Of a DNA stretch of 64,000 nt, positions 29,001-38,396 are shown piece by piece. The stretch is from Mycolicibacter heraklionensis (GTDB taxonomy: Bacteria > Actinomycetota > Actinomycetes > Mycobacteriales > Mycobacteriaceae). The stretch lies in assembly GCF_001021505.1 (NCBI RefSeq), contig NZ_LDPO01000001.1, forward strand, positions 434,001 to 498,000, given 5' to 3'. Within the stretch, counting starts at the first letter, position 1, and each line of letters starts with the position of its first letter. The notes beneath the pieces were generated by a model. The model had not been told where the DNA came from and did not search any database. It saw only the letters and a list, made by a program, of their open reading frames with translations. The translations under genes were made by a program, and so were the position numbers.

Positions 29001-29387
29001 TCAGTGCGGGGTAAGTCCGTAGACGTAGTAGCACGGCTCAGCGCGTTGCCCCGGTCCCGTCGCCAGACCGGGCGACCACATGGTCGGCACGCCGTTGACC
29101 ACCCAGCAATTCTTGTCGGACAGGTCGATGGCCTTCTTAGCCTGATCGTTGCCCTGGTTCGCCTCTTGCAATGCCTTGTTCGCGCGGTCCGCGCCCTGCT
29201 TCGTCTCGTCGATGACGCGCTGGGCTATGCCCGCACCCTGGTCCTGCTCCTGGTCCTGCTCCAGCTGGCATTGCAAGTCTTTCTCGTCACAGGCGGGCGG
29301 GTCGTCGGCGCCGGCGATCGGCGCCCAGCCCAGCAGGGCGGCGCCCGCGATGGCCACCACGGAAGCCTTGCGGCGGCGATTCAGCAT
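29001..29387 (-). CDS. Small secreted protein, function unknown
   Basis: 128 residues from ATG 29387, preceded by AGGGGA at a good distance. A signal peptide (RRRKASVVAIAGAALLGWAPIAGADD) is followed by a mature part with four Cys, a Gln/Asp/Glu-rich helical stretch (LQCQLEQDQEQDQGAG) and a C-terminal CYYVYGLTPH. Disulfides are likely between the N-terminal CDEKDLQC pair and the C-terminal Cys residues. The open frame extends to 29525 without support. No family recognised. It lies in the island between LAL regulators. Confidence 0.72.
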   Translation of the reverse strand: MLNRRRKASVVAIAGAALLGWAPIAGADDPPACDEKDLQCQLEQDQEQDQGAGIAQRVIDETKQGADRANKALQEANQGNDQAKKAIDLSDKNCWVVNGVPTMWSPGLATGPGQRAEPCYYVYGLTPH

Positions 29388-29602
29388 GACCAGTCCCCTT
29401 TGATCGAGTCTCATCGCCGACGCTAGCCCGCCGGCCGAACGCAGCGATACAGGGATTTCCCTGGCATCGGGGCGCAAAATGTCTGGTGTGTCGGGTGGGT
29501 TGGCAAGGCCACCCTGTTGGCACATCCGGCGCGGCTGTCCGCCGCGTTGGCGGCGACCGGGATTGCCGACCGTCCCTGATATGGCCGGCAGGGGTTAGGT
29601 GG

Positions 29603-29884
29603 CTAGCCGGTGGCGCCGATGCGGGCCCACACCCCGGTGGTGATCCGGTCGATATGCCATCCGGCCTGCCGGCACACCGTCACCACGGAATCCACGGACT
29701 CCGCGGAGAACACCCCGAACAGGGTTTCGTCGCTGGGCGCGGTCAACGCCACCAGCAGCTTCACCCGTGCGGCGGTCGCGGGGGCGGTCAGCCGGTCAAT
29801 GGCTGCTTCGACGGCCGATTCCATCAGGTCGGGTTGATACCACTCGACCAGGAAGCACTGACGCGTGGACTCGCTGTCGCCCAT
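29603..29884 (-). CDS. Small hypothetical protein, DUF4242-like
   Basis: A 93-residue soluble protein. The pattern FLVEWYQPDLMESAVEAAIDRL ... ETLFGVFSAESVDSVVTVCRQAGWHIDRI suggests a ferredoxin-like dimeric alpha/beta barrel of the DUF4242 (nickel-binding-like) type. The resemblance is by eye and tentative. No Shine-Dalgarno is obvious. It is 55 bp upstream (in plus coordinates) of the 3' end of LAL regulator 2, transcribed in the same direction, and may be its read-through partner. Confidence 0.6.
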   Translation of the reverse strand: MGDSESTRQCFLVEWYQPDLMESAVEAAIDRLTAPATAARVKLLVALTAPSDETLFGVFSAESVDSVVTVCRQAGWHIDRITTGVWARIGATG

Positions 29885-29938
29885 GCGTCCGACGTTAACG
29901 ACAATGGCACCGAATGGAACCAGGGTTTTCCCTGGACT

Positions 29939-32692
29939 TCACCCTGGGCTGAGCGCGGCGGACAATCCGGCGCGGGAACGGATCCCCAGCTTGCGGTACA
30001 CGCTGGACAGATTCATCTCCACCGTCTTGGCGGCAATGAACAACTCGGCGGCGATCTGCTTGTTCGACAATCCGACCGCCGCCAGCTCGGCGACGCGCCG
30101 CTCGGCGGCGGTCAGCCCGGCCCCCGCACCGACCGGGCCCGCCAGGCGCGCCACCTCCGCCCGCGTCCGATCCGCCCACAGCGGCGCGCCGATACGTTCG
30201 AAGGTGTCCAGCGCCTCCCGCAGCGTCGCCTCGGCGGCCTGCATACGGCGGCGCCGACGCTGCAGCGCACCCAGCACCAGCTGGGAGCGGGCCAGCTCGA
30301 AGGGCATCGGCACCCGGTCATGGTGCGCCAGGGCGTCCTCGGCGGCCTTCTCAGCGGCCTCCAATTCACCCCGGGCGGCCAGCAGGTGAGCCCGCCCCCG
30401 GGCGCCGACGGCCAACATCCACGGCCGGTCGTGGCGAACGCCGTTACATTCCAGGGCGGCGACCAGCGGTTCGGCCTGATCGAGGCGCCCCAACGCGGTC
30501 AACGCCTCGATCGCATCGGGAAGATAGCCCCCGATCGTGATCTCGGTGTCATGGTCCGGGTCGAACGCGGCCAACAGCGGCTCCAACACCGTGACCGCTG
30601 CTGCGAAATCACCCAATGACACCTCAAGAAATCCCAGGGTCGCCGTCGCCGAAGCCGCGTTCATCACATCTCCGACGGCACGGGCCATATCGATCGCCGA
30701 ATGCGCGGCCGAGCGAGCATCGTTGACGCATCCGGTATGGGCGGCCACGGCAGCCTGACGGGCCCACGCGAACACCAGCACCATCTTGGCGCCCATCTGC
30801 TCGGCGCGCCGCACGGTCTCATCGGCGATAGCCCTCGCTTCGGTGTAACGGCCCAACCACAGCTCATTCATGGTGGCGTGATCGGCGACCCAGAGGATGT
30901 CGATCTCGGTCCCGGTCGCGAGGACCCGCTGCTGGACGGCACCGATCTGCTTCTGCGCCTCGTTCAGGTCCCCCGTCCAGGAGCGAATCACCGGTGCGGC
31001 GGCGCTGGCGTGGTAGCCCACTGCCGCACTGCTGGCCGGATCTTCCAGATCCCGCGCCAGCTCCAGAGCTGCCTCGTCCACCCCGAGGCCGTGCATGAAG
31101 CGGACAATCGCCTGCGTCGTCAACGCCTGGCTGTGCAGGGCGGGAATGCCAAGCTGCTCGGCTTGGGCAACGGTGATGCGGGCCTGGTCAACGGATTCCT
31201 TCAGATTTCGTGTCAACGCAACGATCGGCACCAGAAGCAATCTGGCGCGAAGCTGCAGCACCGGGTTATCGGCGGCTTGGTCGACGGCCTGGGTCAGCAA
31301 ATCCGCTGCGGTCGACAAACTGCTGTCGTAGCCGGTGACGGCAGCCAGGGCGATCAACGCCATGCAGCGCAACCCGCTCGGCTCCGGCAAAGCATCCAAC
31401 GTCGATTGCAGGTGGGCGCGTGCCGGTGCGACCGCACCGGAACGGAAGTGCTGTTCGGCGGCCCGCATCCGCCGAAGGGGAGTGTCGTCGCCGAGTTTGA
31501 TGGCCAGCTCCAACAACTCGGCAGCCACCGCCGGTGCGCCGCGCGCCACGGTGGCCTCGACCCCGGCATCAAGGGCTGCCAGGGTGTCCGGATCACTGGT
31601 GGTCGCCGCCAACGCCAGATGCCGGGCCGTCAGCTCGGGTTCCTCAACGATGCCAGCCAGTCGCCGATGTATCACCCGGCGCGCAGCCGGTCCGGCCGAA
31701 CTGTAGACACCGGAGGCGAACAACGGATGGCGGAACCGGACTCGGTCACCGTCGACCTCGGCCACCCCGCCGGCCTGTCCGGATTCGACCACCTCCACCA
31801 CCCGCTCGGGCGTGATACCGACGGCCTTACCGACCCGCTGCACGGTCGGCGACGCGGCACACGCGGCGGCCAGCAGCACCGCGCCGACCTCCTCGTCGAG
31901 GTCAGCGATGTGGTCGTGCACCAGCGCGGCGAGCGTGTCGGGCAGACCACCCGCCGCCCGGGCCGGGTCCTCGGCGATGAACCGCGCCAGCTCGAGTGCG
32001 AAAAACGGGTTGCCACCAGATATTTCGTAAATCCGAGTGATCACCGGGCGCGGCAAGGCGTGACCCAGCCGTGCCGACACCAGAGCGTGCACGCCGCCCA
32101 GGGGCAGCGGAGCTACCGGTAGATGCGTGATCATGTCGGGGCGCGAAGCGCTCAGCCAGCTCATGTCGACGGAGTCCGCCACACCGGTCCGAACGGCGAC
32201 AATCAGCCCGGTGCAGCCGGTGAGCCGTCGTGCCGCGAACCCGATCACCGCCCGACTGGAGGCGTCCAACCACTGAGTGTCGTCGATGCAGAGCAAGACC
32301 GGCCTGTCCGAACTCAACCGGCGGATCACGGCCAGGAACGCGGAGGCCACCATCCGCTCGTTGCCGGCGGGCCCGTCGCTGCCACCAAGCAGAACGTGCT
32401 CAAGCGCGGCGCGCTGCGCCTCAGGCAGTTCAGCCAACACCGGGCCGTCGACGAAGGCCAACAGATCAGCCACCGCGGCGTAGGCATAGCTGACCTCGGC
32501 TGGGGCCCCCGAAGCGGAGAGCACCCGGAACCCGCGTGCCGATGCGGCCTGGGTGGCGTCCGACAGTGTGGTGGACTTGCCGATACCCGCTTCACCCTCG
32601 ACCACCAGGATGGTGGGTTCGCTCAACGCACGCTCCAGGAAGTCGCGCACCGCCGCCGACTCCGAGTTGCGAGCCACCAAACCTGAAACCAC
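29939..32692 (-). CDS. LAL-type LuxR regulator 2
   Basis: A 917-residue STAND regulator with Walker A GEAGIGKST (about residues 34-42), Walker B VLLCIDDTQWLD and a C-terminal LuxR domain (LTAAERRVAELAAVGLSNKQIAAELFIAAK). It starts at GTG 32692. It is strikingly similar to regulator 3 immediately upstream: both read LARFIAE, VLLAAACAA and PTVQRVG in the same places, indicating tandem duplication. The 75-bp gap after regulator 3's stop suggests one transcript. Ligand and targets unknown. Confidence 0.9.
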   Translation of the reverse strand: MVSGLVARNSESAAVRDFLERALSEPTILVVEGEAGIGKSTTLSDATQAASARGFRVLSASGAPAEVSYAYAAVADLLAFVDGPVLAELPEAQRAALEHVLLGGSDGPAGNERMVASAFLAVIRRLSSDRPVLLCIDDTQWLDASSRAVIGFAARRLTGCTGLIVAVRTGVADSVDMSWLSASRPDMITHLPVAPLPLGGVHALVSARLGHALPRPVITRIYEISGGNPFFALELARFIAEDPARAAGGLPDTLAALVHDHIADLDEEVGAVLLAAACAASPTVQRVGKAVGITPERVVEVVESGQAGGVAEVDGDRVRFRHPLFASGVYSSAGPAARRVIHRRLAGIVEEPELTARHLALAATTSDPDTLAALDAGVEATVARGAPAVAAELLELAIKLGDDTPLRRMRAAEQHFRSGAVAPARAHLQSTLDALPEPSGLRCMALIALAAVTGYDSSLSTAADLLTQAVDQAADNPVLQLRARLLLVPIVALTRNLKESVDQARITVAQAEQLGIPALHSQALTTQAIVRFMHGLGVDEAALELARDLEDPASSAAVGYHASAAAPVIRSWTGDLNEAQKQIGAVQQRVLATGTEIDILWVADHATMNELWLGRYTEARAIADETVRRAEQMGAKMVLVFAWARQAAVAAHTGCVNDARSAAHSAIDMARAVGDVMNAASATATLGFLEVSLGDFAAAVTVLEPLLAAFDPDHDTEITIGGYLPDAIEALTALGRLDQAEPLVAALECNGVRHDRPWMLAVGARGRAHLLAARGELEAAEKAAEDALAHHDRVPMPFELARSQLVLGALQRRRRRMQAAEATLREALDTFERIGAPLWADRTRAEVARLAGPVGAGAGLTAAERRVAELAAVGLSNKQIAAELFIAAKTVEMNLSSVYRKLGIRSRAGLSAALSPG

Positions 32693-32767
32693 AGCCAGTA
32701 TTTTGCCCGGTTTATGTCAGGTAAATCCCGAAAAGCTGAGAGTCTGCGTATTTCACATCGCGGGCTG

Positions 32768-35512
32768 TCACCCGGGGTTGAGTGCCGCGAACAGGCCGCC
32801 CCGGGACCGGATGCCGAGCTTGCGGTACACGCTGCTCAGAGTCGTCTCCACCGTCTTGGGCGCGATGAACAACTCGGCGGCGATCTGCTTGTTGGACAGT
32901 CCGGCTGAGGCCAGCTCCGCGACACGATGCTCAGCGGGCGTCAGTCCACCACCCGGAGCCGAACTGATCAGCCGCGCCAACTCGGCCCGGGCGCGCTGCA
33001 CCCATAACGGCGCCCCCAACGACTCGAAGGTCTCCAGCGCCGCGCGCAGAGTCGCCTCCGAGGCCTGCCGGCGCCGGCGCCGACGCTGCACCTGCCCCAA
33101 CAACAGCTGAGTCCGCGCCTTCTCGAACGGCATCGGCAGCCGTTCATGGTGAACCATCGCCTGCTCAGCGGCCAGTTCCGCGGCATCGAGCTCACCGCGC
33201 GCGGCCAACAGATGACTGCGGCCGCGGGCACCCGTTGCCAGCATCCATGGTCGATCGAGGCGGGCTCCGTTACGCTCCAGCGCCGCGACCAGCGGCTCGG
33301 CCTCATCCAGCCGCCCGAACGCGGTCAGCGCCTCCACGGCGTCAGGCAGGTGGGATCCGACAACGATCTCGGTGCCGTGCTCGGGATCGAACGAGGCCAG
33401 CAGCGGCTCCAGCAGTTTGATCGCGGCAGCGTGATCGCCGAGCGACACCTCGAGAAACGCGCACGCCGCCGTCGCCGACGACGTGTGCATCGCGTCGCCG
33501 ATGACGCGGGCCGCGTCCATAGCCGCGCGCGCAATCGAGCGGGCGTCATCGACACGCCCGGCGTAGGCGGCCACCCATGCCTGACGTGCCCACGCGCAGA
33601 CCAGCACCATCTTGGTGCCCATTAGCTCGGCGCGCTGCACGGCCTCGTCAGCAATGACTCCCGCCTCGGCATAGTGACCCAGCCACAGTTCGACCATCGC
33701 GGCGTAGTCGTCCATCCAGAGGATGTCGGTCTCGGTCCCGCCTTCGGCAAGCCGCTGCCGCAGAGCGCGAATCTGCCCGGGAGCGTCGTCGAGTTCCCCA
33801 GCCCAGGAACGAATTACCGGCGCGACGACGCCGGCGCGGTACATCGCCGCCGGAACGCCGGCAGGGTCCTCGGAATCCACCGCCAGCCGCAGGGCGTCCG
33901 GATCCAGTCCCTGCCCGAACCAGAAGCGCACCACGGCCTGAATCGTCAATGCCTGGCTGCGCAATCCGGCGATGCCGATCTGATCAGCTTGCGCCACAGC
34001 GGTATTCGCGAGTTCAACGGCATCCTTGGCGTTGCCGATCACCCTCGCCACCGGCACCATCAGCAGTCGGGCTTGAAGCTGCAGCAGGGGATTGTCGGCA
34101 GCTTGGTCGATAGCCTGAGTCAACAGATCCGCGGCCACCACCAAGCTGCCTTCGTAACCGGTGAGGGCGGCTATCGCAATCAACGCCGTACAGCGCAACT
34201 CGCTCGAAGACTCTGCCCCGTCCAGGATCGACTGCAGGTGGGTGCGCGCCGCCGCGACGGCTCCAGAACGAAAGTGTTGTTCAGCGGCCCGGATTCGCCG
34301 CGACGGCGTGTCGTCGCCGAGTTTGATGGCCAATTCGATCAGTTCGGCGGCAACCGCTGGGGCACCGCGTGTTCGGGTGAACTCAACGGCCACGTCGAGC
34401 GCCTCCACGGCGTCCGGATCGTGGGTGGTCGCCGCCAACGCCATGTGCCGCGCCTTGAGCTCGGGCTCGTGTACGAATTCGCTGTACCGACGATGCATGG
34501 CGCGGCGCGCCGACGCCCCGGCCGCACTACAGACACCCGTGGCGAACAGTGGATGGTGAAATCGGATCCGGCCGCCGTCGATCTGGGCCACCCGTCGTGC
34601 CTGAGTGGATTCGATCAGTTCGACGACCCGATCTGGGTTGAGATCGGTGGCCAGGCCCACTCGCTGCACGGTCGGCCGCGCAGCGCAGGCGGCGGCCAAC
34701 AACACCGCCGCGACATCCTCGTCGGGCTGCCCTATGCGGTCACGCACCAGGGCCGCCAGACTGTCGGGCAGTTGCACGTCGGCCTGGTCCGGCGCCTCGG
34801 CGATGAACCGTGCCAGTTCCAGGGCGAAAAACGGGTTACCGCCCGATATTTCGTGAATCCGCGTGATCGCCGGGCGTGGCAAGGTGTGACCCAGCCGCGC
34901 CGACACCAGAGTGTGCACACCGCCCAGACTCAACGGAAGTACCGGTAGACGTGCCACCGTGTCGGGGCGGGCAACACTCAGCCAACTCATGTCGACGGTG
35001 TCCGCCGAGTCGGTCCGCACCGCGAGCAGCAGTCCGGCCCGCCAGGGCAGCCGTCGGGCGGCATACCCGATCACCGCCTGACTGGAGGCGTCCAACCACT
35101 GGACGTCGTCGATGCAGAGCAACACCGGTGCTTCCGAACCCAACGCGCGGATCACCGCCAGAAACGCGGTGGCCACCATCCGCTCGTTGCCTGCCGGCCC
35201 GTCGCCCCCACCGAGCAACACCTGCCCCAGCGCCGCTCGTTGGACCTCCGGCAACTCCTCCGGCACATCGATGGCGGCCAGCAGATCGGCCACCGCGGCA
35301 TAGGCGTAGCTGACCTCGGCCGGTGCGCCCGAAGCGGAGAGCACCACGCAACCATGCTCGGCTGCGGTCTCCGCTGTCTCCCACAGCAGGGTGGACTTCC
35401 CGATACCGGCTTCACCTTCGAGCAGAAGTACCCCCGGCTCGGACAGCGTGCGCTCAAGAAAGGCGGTCAGAACTGCTGTCTCCGCCTTTCGGTCCGCCCC
35501 CACAGAACGCAT
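32768..35512 (-). CDS. LAL-type LuxR regulator 3
   Basis: A 914-residue paralogue of regulator 2: Walker A GEAGIGKST, Walker B VLLCIDDVQWLD, a helical middle region and a terminal LuxR helix-turn-helix (LTPAEHRVAELASAGLSNKQIAAELFIAPK..YRKLGIRSRGGL). ATG 35512 is divergent from the AurF-like oxygenase gene. The 151-bp gap holds a strong dyad and a consensus promoter facing the oxygenase, making this protein one candidate regulator of that operon. Confidence 0.9.
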   Translation of the reverse strand: MRSVGADRKAETAVLTAFLERTLSEPGVLLLEGEAGIGKSTLLWETAETAAEHGCVVLSASGAPAEVSYAYAAVADLLAAIDVPEELPEVQRAALGQVLLGGGDGPAGNERMVATAFLAVIRALGSEAPVLLCIDDVQWLDASSQAVIGYAARRLPWRAGLLLAVRTDSADTVDMSWLSVARPDTVARLPVLPLSLGGVHTLVSARLGHTLPRPAITRIHEISGGNPFFALELARFIAEAPDQADVQLPDSLAALVRDRIGQPDEDVAAVLLAAACAARPTVQRVGLATDLNPDRVVELIESTQARRVAQIDGGRIRFHHPLFATGVCSAAGASARRAMHRRYSEFVHEPELKARHMALAATTHDPDAVEALDVAVEFTRTRGAPAVAAELIELAIKLGDDTPSRRIRAAEQHFRSGAVAAARTHLQSILDGAESSSELRCTALIAIAALTGYEGSLVVAADLLTQAIDQAADNPLLQLQARLLMVPVARVIGNAKDAVELANTAVAQADQIGIAGLRSQALTIQAVVRFWFGQGLDPDALRLAVDSEDPAGVPAAMYRAGVVAPVIRSWAGELDDAPGQIRALRQRLAEGGTETDILWMDDYAAMVELWLGHYAEAGVIADEAVQRAELMGTKMVLVCAWARQAWVAAYAGRVDDARSIARAAMDAARVIGDAMHTSSATAACAFLEVSLGDHAAAIKLLEPLLASFDPEHGTEIVVGSHLPDAVEALTAFGRLDEAEPLVAALERNGARLDRPWMLATGARGRSHLLAARGELDAAELAAEQAMVHHERLPMPFEKARTQLLLGQVQRRRRRRQASEATLRAALETFESLGAPLWVQRARAELARLISSAPGGGLTPAEHRVAELASAGLSNKQIAAELFIAPKTVETTLSSVYRKLGIRSRGGLFAALNPG

Positions 35513-35574
35513 GCCGACAATTTTGGCAGGAACGGCCGCAACCCGCGCCAGACAACGGTGACGGGAGTCACACA

Positions 35575-35603
35575 GGTACCGGAAGTATCCGGTACCGTCG
35601 GTA
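35575..35603. promoter_or_regulatory. Operator-like double dyad upstream of AurF-like gene
   Basis: GGTACCGGA (35575-35583) and TCCGGTACC (35588-35596) form a perfect 9-bp dyad with a 4-nt spacer. A second, overlapping palindrome, TACCG-T-CGGTA, covers 35593-35603. Both end at the -35 hexamer of the promoter. Such dyads are typical of TetR-type or other dimeric regulators. The binding protein is not identified; LAL regulator 3 is adjacent. Confidence 0.6.
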
Positions 35604-35632
35604 TTGACATGCCTTGGTGTGGCTCCTAGCTT
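35604..35632 (+). promoter_or_regulatory. Promoter of AurF-like oxygenase operon
   Basis: TTGACA (35604-35609), a 17-bp spacer and TAGCTT (35627-35632) make an almost ideal SigA-type promoter. Transcription would start near 35639, about 25 nt before the ATG, leaving room for the Shine-Dalgarno AGAAGGGA. Confidence 0.7.
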
Positions 35633-35663
35633 TTACAAGTCCGAGCGAGAAGGGATTTCCGTC

Positions 35664-36566
35664 ATGACCACAGCGGTGCGGCCGAGCGAACCGACCCGGG
35701 AGGAATTTGCCGAGCGTCTGCTGAAGGGCTCGGTGAAAAAGTCCTACGCACCGGTCGTCGACATCGATTGGAATGCCCCGCTGGAGGAGGACAAGTTCTT
35801 CCTGCCGCCGCGGATGTGCACCCTCTACGGCACGCCGCTGTGGGAGGCAATGACCCGCGAACAGCAGATCGAGATGTCCCGCCAAGAGCTGGTCAACGTC
35901 CTGTCCGCCGGCATCTGGTTCGAGAACATCCTCAACCAGGCGCTGCTGCGCGACATGATGCACAAGAACCCCACCGCGCGCACCACGCACTATTCGCTGA
36001 CCGAACTGGGCGATGAGACCCGCCACATGCTGATGTTCGGCAAGACCATCGACCGGATCGGCGGCGTGCCGGTGCGCCCGCGGCTGCATCAGCGCATCGT
36101 CATCAACGCGCTGCCCTTCCTGTTCCGCGGCAGCATCTTGTGGGGGGCGGCGCTGGTCGGCGAGGAGATCTTCGACTCGCTGCAGCGCCAGATTCTCGAC
36201 GACCCGGACCTGCAGCCGATCGTGCGGCGCGTGATGCGCATCCATGTCACCGAGGAAGCCCGCCACATCCAATACGCCCGCGATGGTCTGCGGCGCAGCG
36301 TCCCGGCGATGCCCCGCTACCGGCGTGTGCTGTTGGCAAACCTGCAGGGTGTCGGCGGACCGTTCTACCGCCACCTGTTCACTTTGCCGGTGGTCTACAA
36401 CCGGGTCGGGCTGGACGGCCGCGAAGCTCGCCGGGTGGCGCGGGCCAACCCGCACTTCCATGCGGCTTCCCGCTCGTCATTCGCGCCGCTGGCCGCGTTC
36501 TTCACCGAAGTCGGACTGATGGGCGGGCTGGCCCGGCGGATGTGGCGGCGGGCCGGATTCCTGTGA
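35664..36566 (+). CDS. AurF-like diiron oxygenase
   Basis: A 300-residue protein of the p-aminobenzoate N-oxygenase (AurF) / diiron family. Carboxylate-His iron-ligand motifs are visible: FENILNQ near residue 89, DETRHML near 116, GEEIFD near 166 and TEEARHI near 196. ATG 35664 has AGAAGGGA upstream. The family oxidises amines or hydroxylates C-H bonds; the substrate here is unknown. The downstream DUF4873 gene overlaps it by GTGA, and an LLM oxidoreductase follows, so this is a three-gene redox operon with its own promoter. Confidence 0.86.
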   Translation: MTTAVRPSEPTREEFAERLLKGSVKKSYAPVVDIDWNAPLEEDKFFLPPRMCTLYGTPLWEAMTREQQIEMSRQELVNVLSAGIWFENILNQALLRDMMHKNPTARTTHYSLTELGDETRHMLMFGKTIDRIGGVPVRPRLHQRIVINALPFLFRGSILWGAALVGEEIFDSLQRQILDDPDLQPIVRRVMRIHVTEEARHIQYARDGLRRSVPAMPRYRRVLLANLQGVGGPFYRHLFTLPVVYNRVGLDGREARRVARANPHFHAASRSSFAPLAAFFTEVGLMGGLARRMWRRAGFL

Positions 36567-37279
36567 GCCGCAACGGCGTCCTCGACGTGGTGGTGCTGGG
36601 CGACCCGGCGCTCCTGCACGGGTTGATCGACGGCGTCCGCGCCGTCGATCCGGCGAACGTGATCACCCGATTCGACAGCGGCACCGACACCTGGACGGTG
36701 ACCACCGCCGACGGGCAAGAGCTCACCGCCCGCACCCTGATCGGCACCGCCGCCTCCACCGACGACGCCGTCGCCAGGCATGGCGTCCCCAACCGATTCC
36801 AGGTCCCCGGCCCGCACACCCGCCGGCAGGCCCGGTATGTGGCCCGGCTGATGGATGCCCTACGGCGCAGCGGAGCCAGCCGGATCGAGTCTCGCTCGCC
36901 ACGGCTGCGGGTGCATCGACTGCTGCCGACCCGGGGGATCTCCCGGTTTTACCTCACCGGATCGCTGGGCGTCGACGACGAAACCTACGACGGGCCAGCG
37001 GTTCTCACCCACAACGGTGAGGAGTATCCGACGCGAGTCCGCCTGACTGGCCACTTCGATCCGATCGATGGCCAATATCATTGGCAGGGAATGTTTTTCA
37101 CCGACCTACCGGGCGGGAGCGTCACCGGCTCCAAGGTCAGCATCCGGATTGGCGAGCACACCGCGCAGGGGCGCGTCGCCGAGCGGACGCCGTGGGGCAC
37201 GCTGACCGTGATCGGCGCCGCCGGTTACCCGCCATTCCCGTTGGAGGATGTCGAGATCGCGATGCCGCCGCGCATGTGA
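36563..37279 (+). CDS. DUF4873-containing protein
   Basis: A 238-residue protein starting at GTG 36563, overlapping the oxygenase stop. The N-terminal part (about 1-110) resembles the end of a flavin-monooxygenase fragment (VVVLGDPALLHGLID, TRTLIGTAAS). The C-terminal about 110 residues match the DUF4873 pattern (DETYDGPAVLTHNGEEYPTRVRLTGHFDPIDGQYHWQGMFF), a domain usually attached to mycobacterial monooxygenases. It probably assists the oxygenase; no catalytic motif is recognised. Confidence 0.75.
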   Translation: MSRNGVLDVVVLGDPALLHGLIDGVRAVDPANVITRFDSGTDTWTVTTADGQELTARTLIGTAASTDDAVARHGVPNRFQVPGPHTRRQARYVARLMDALRRSGASRIESRSPRLRVHRLLPTRGISRFYLTGSLGVDDETYDGPAVLTHNGEEYPTRVRLTGHFDPIDGQYHWQGMFFTDLPGGSVTGSKVSIRIGEHTAQGRVAERTPWGTLTVIGAAGYPPFPLEDVEIAMPPRM

Positions 37280-37363
37280 TTCGCACTCCCCCACTCGGGT
37301 CGACACGGGCGAGTCTGCTATGCAGAGAACAGCGCCCCAGCACCTAAAGACCGAGGAGACGAC

Positions 37364-38236
37364 GTGCGGTTCACCTACGCCGAAGCGATGACCGACCCGA
37401 GCTATTACATTCCGCTCGCCAAGGCCGCCGAGGCCGCCGGGTACCACAGCATGACGATCCCGGACAGCATCGCCTACCCGTTCGAATCGGACTCCAAATA
37501 CCCCTACACGCCCGACGGCAATCGGGAATTCTTGGACGGCAAGGCCTTCATCGAGACCTTCGTCTTGATCGCCGCGCTGGGCGCGGTCACCAGCACGCTG
37601 CGGTTCACCCCGTTCGTGGTCAAGCTGCCGATCCGCCCGCCGGCATTGGTCGCCAAGCAGGCCGGTTCGCTGGCCGCGATGATCGACAACCGGCTGGCCC
37701 TGGGCGTGGGCACCAGCCCGTGGCCGGAGGACTACGAGTTGATGGGGGTGCCGTTCGCCCGCCGCGGCAAGCGGATGGACGAGTGCATCGAGATCATCCA
37801 GGGGCTCACCACCGGCGACTACTTCGAGTTCCACGGCGAGTTCTACGACATCCCCAAGACCAAGATGACCCCGGCGCCGTCGCAGCCGATCCCGATCCTG
37901 ATCGGTGGCCACGCCGAAGCCGCGCTGCGGCGCGCGGCCCGGCACGACGGCTGGATGCACGGCGGTGGCGACCCGGCCGAGCTCGACGGGCTGATCACCC
38001 GACTCAAGCAGCTCCGCGAGGAGGAAGGCCGCGCCGACGACCCGTTCGAAATCCACGTGATCTCGGTCGACGGATTCACCGTCGACGGCATCAAGCGCCT
38101 GGAGGACAAGGGCGTCACCGACGTCATCGTCGGCTTCCGCGTGCCCTACATCGTCGGCGACGACACCGAGCCGTTGGACACCAAGATCCGCAACCTGGAG
38201 CGGTTCGCCGAGCACGTCATCGCCAAGGCAGGGTGA
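37364..38236 (+). CDS. LLM-class F420-dependent oxidoreductase
   Basis: A 290-residue luciferase-like enzyme from GTG 37364. Features: MRFTYAEAMTDPSYYIPLAKAAEAAGYHSMTIPDS, the TSTLRFTPFVVKLPIRPPALVAKQAGSLA block and LALGVGTSPWPEDYELMGVPF. Position (between a DNA glycosylase and LigD/Ku) and length suggest relation to Rv0940c, a KstR-regulon LLM protein, but this is from memory. It completes the operon with the AurF-like and DUF4873 genes; a hairpin terminator follows. Confidence 0.85.
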   Translation: MRFTYAEAMTDPSYYIPLAKAAEAAGYHSMTIPDSIAYPFESDSKYPYTPDGNREFLDGKAFIETFVLIAALGAVTSTLRFTPFVVKLPIRPPALVAKQAGSLAAMIDNRLALGVGTSPWPEDYELMGVPFARRGKRMDECIEIIQGLTTGDYFEFHGEFYDIPKTKMTPAPSQPIPILIGGHAEAALRRAARHDGWMHGGGDPAELDGLITRLKQLREEEGRADDPFEIHVISVDGFTVDGIKRLEDKGVTDVIVGFRVPYIVGDDTEPLDTKIRNLERFAEHVIAKAG

Positions 38237-38243
38237 ACCCCGT

Positions 38244-38263
38244 CACGTCCGCGGCCGGACGTG
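38244..38263 (+). terminator. Hairpin after AurF operon
   Basis: CACGTCCG (38244-38251) and CGGACGTG (38256-38263) form a perfect 8-bp stem with a CGGC loop, 7 bp after the LLM gene's stop. No T-run follows closely. Its position suits an intrinsic-type terminator. Confidence 0.55.
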
Positions 38264-38396
38264 TCCACACTCACTGTTTCGCCCGGGTAAATCGGGATAC
38301 ATTCCGTCGCCGCTGGCGTTAATGAATACGTGCACTGACCGCCGGTGGCGGTCGGGTACTGCAGTTCTCATTGTGTGACCTGCAGGGAGTAGTGAC

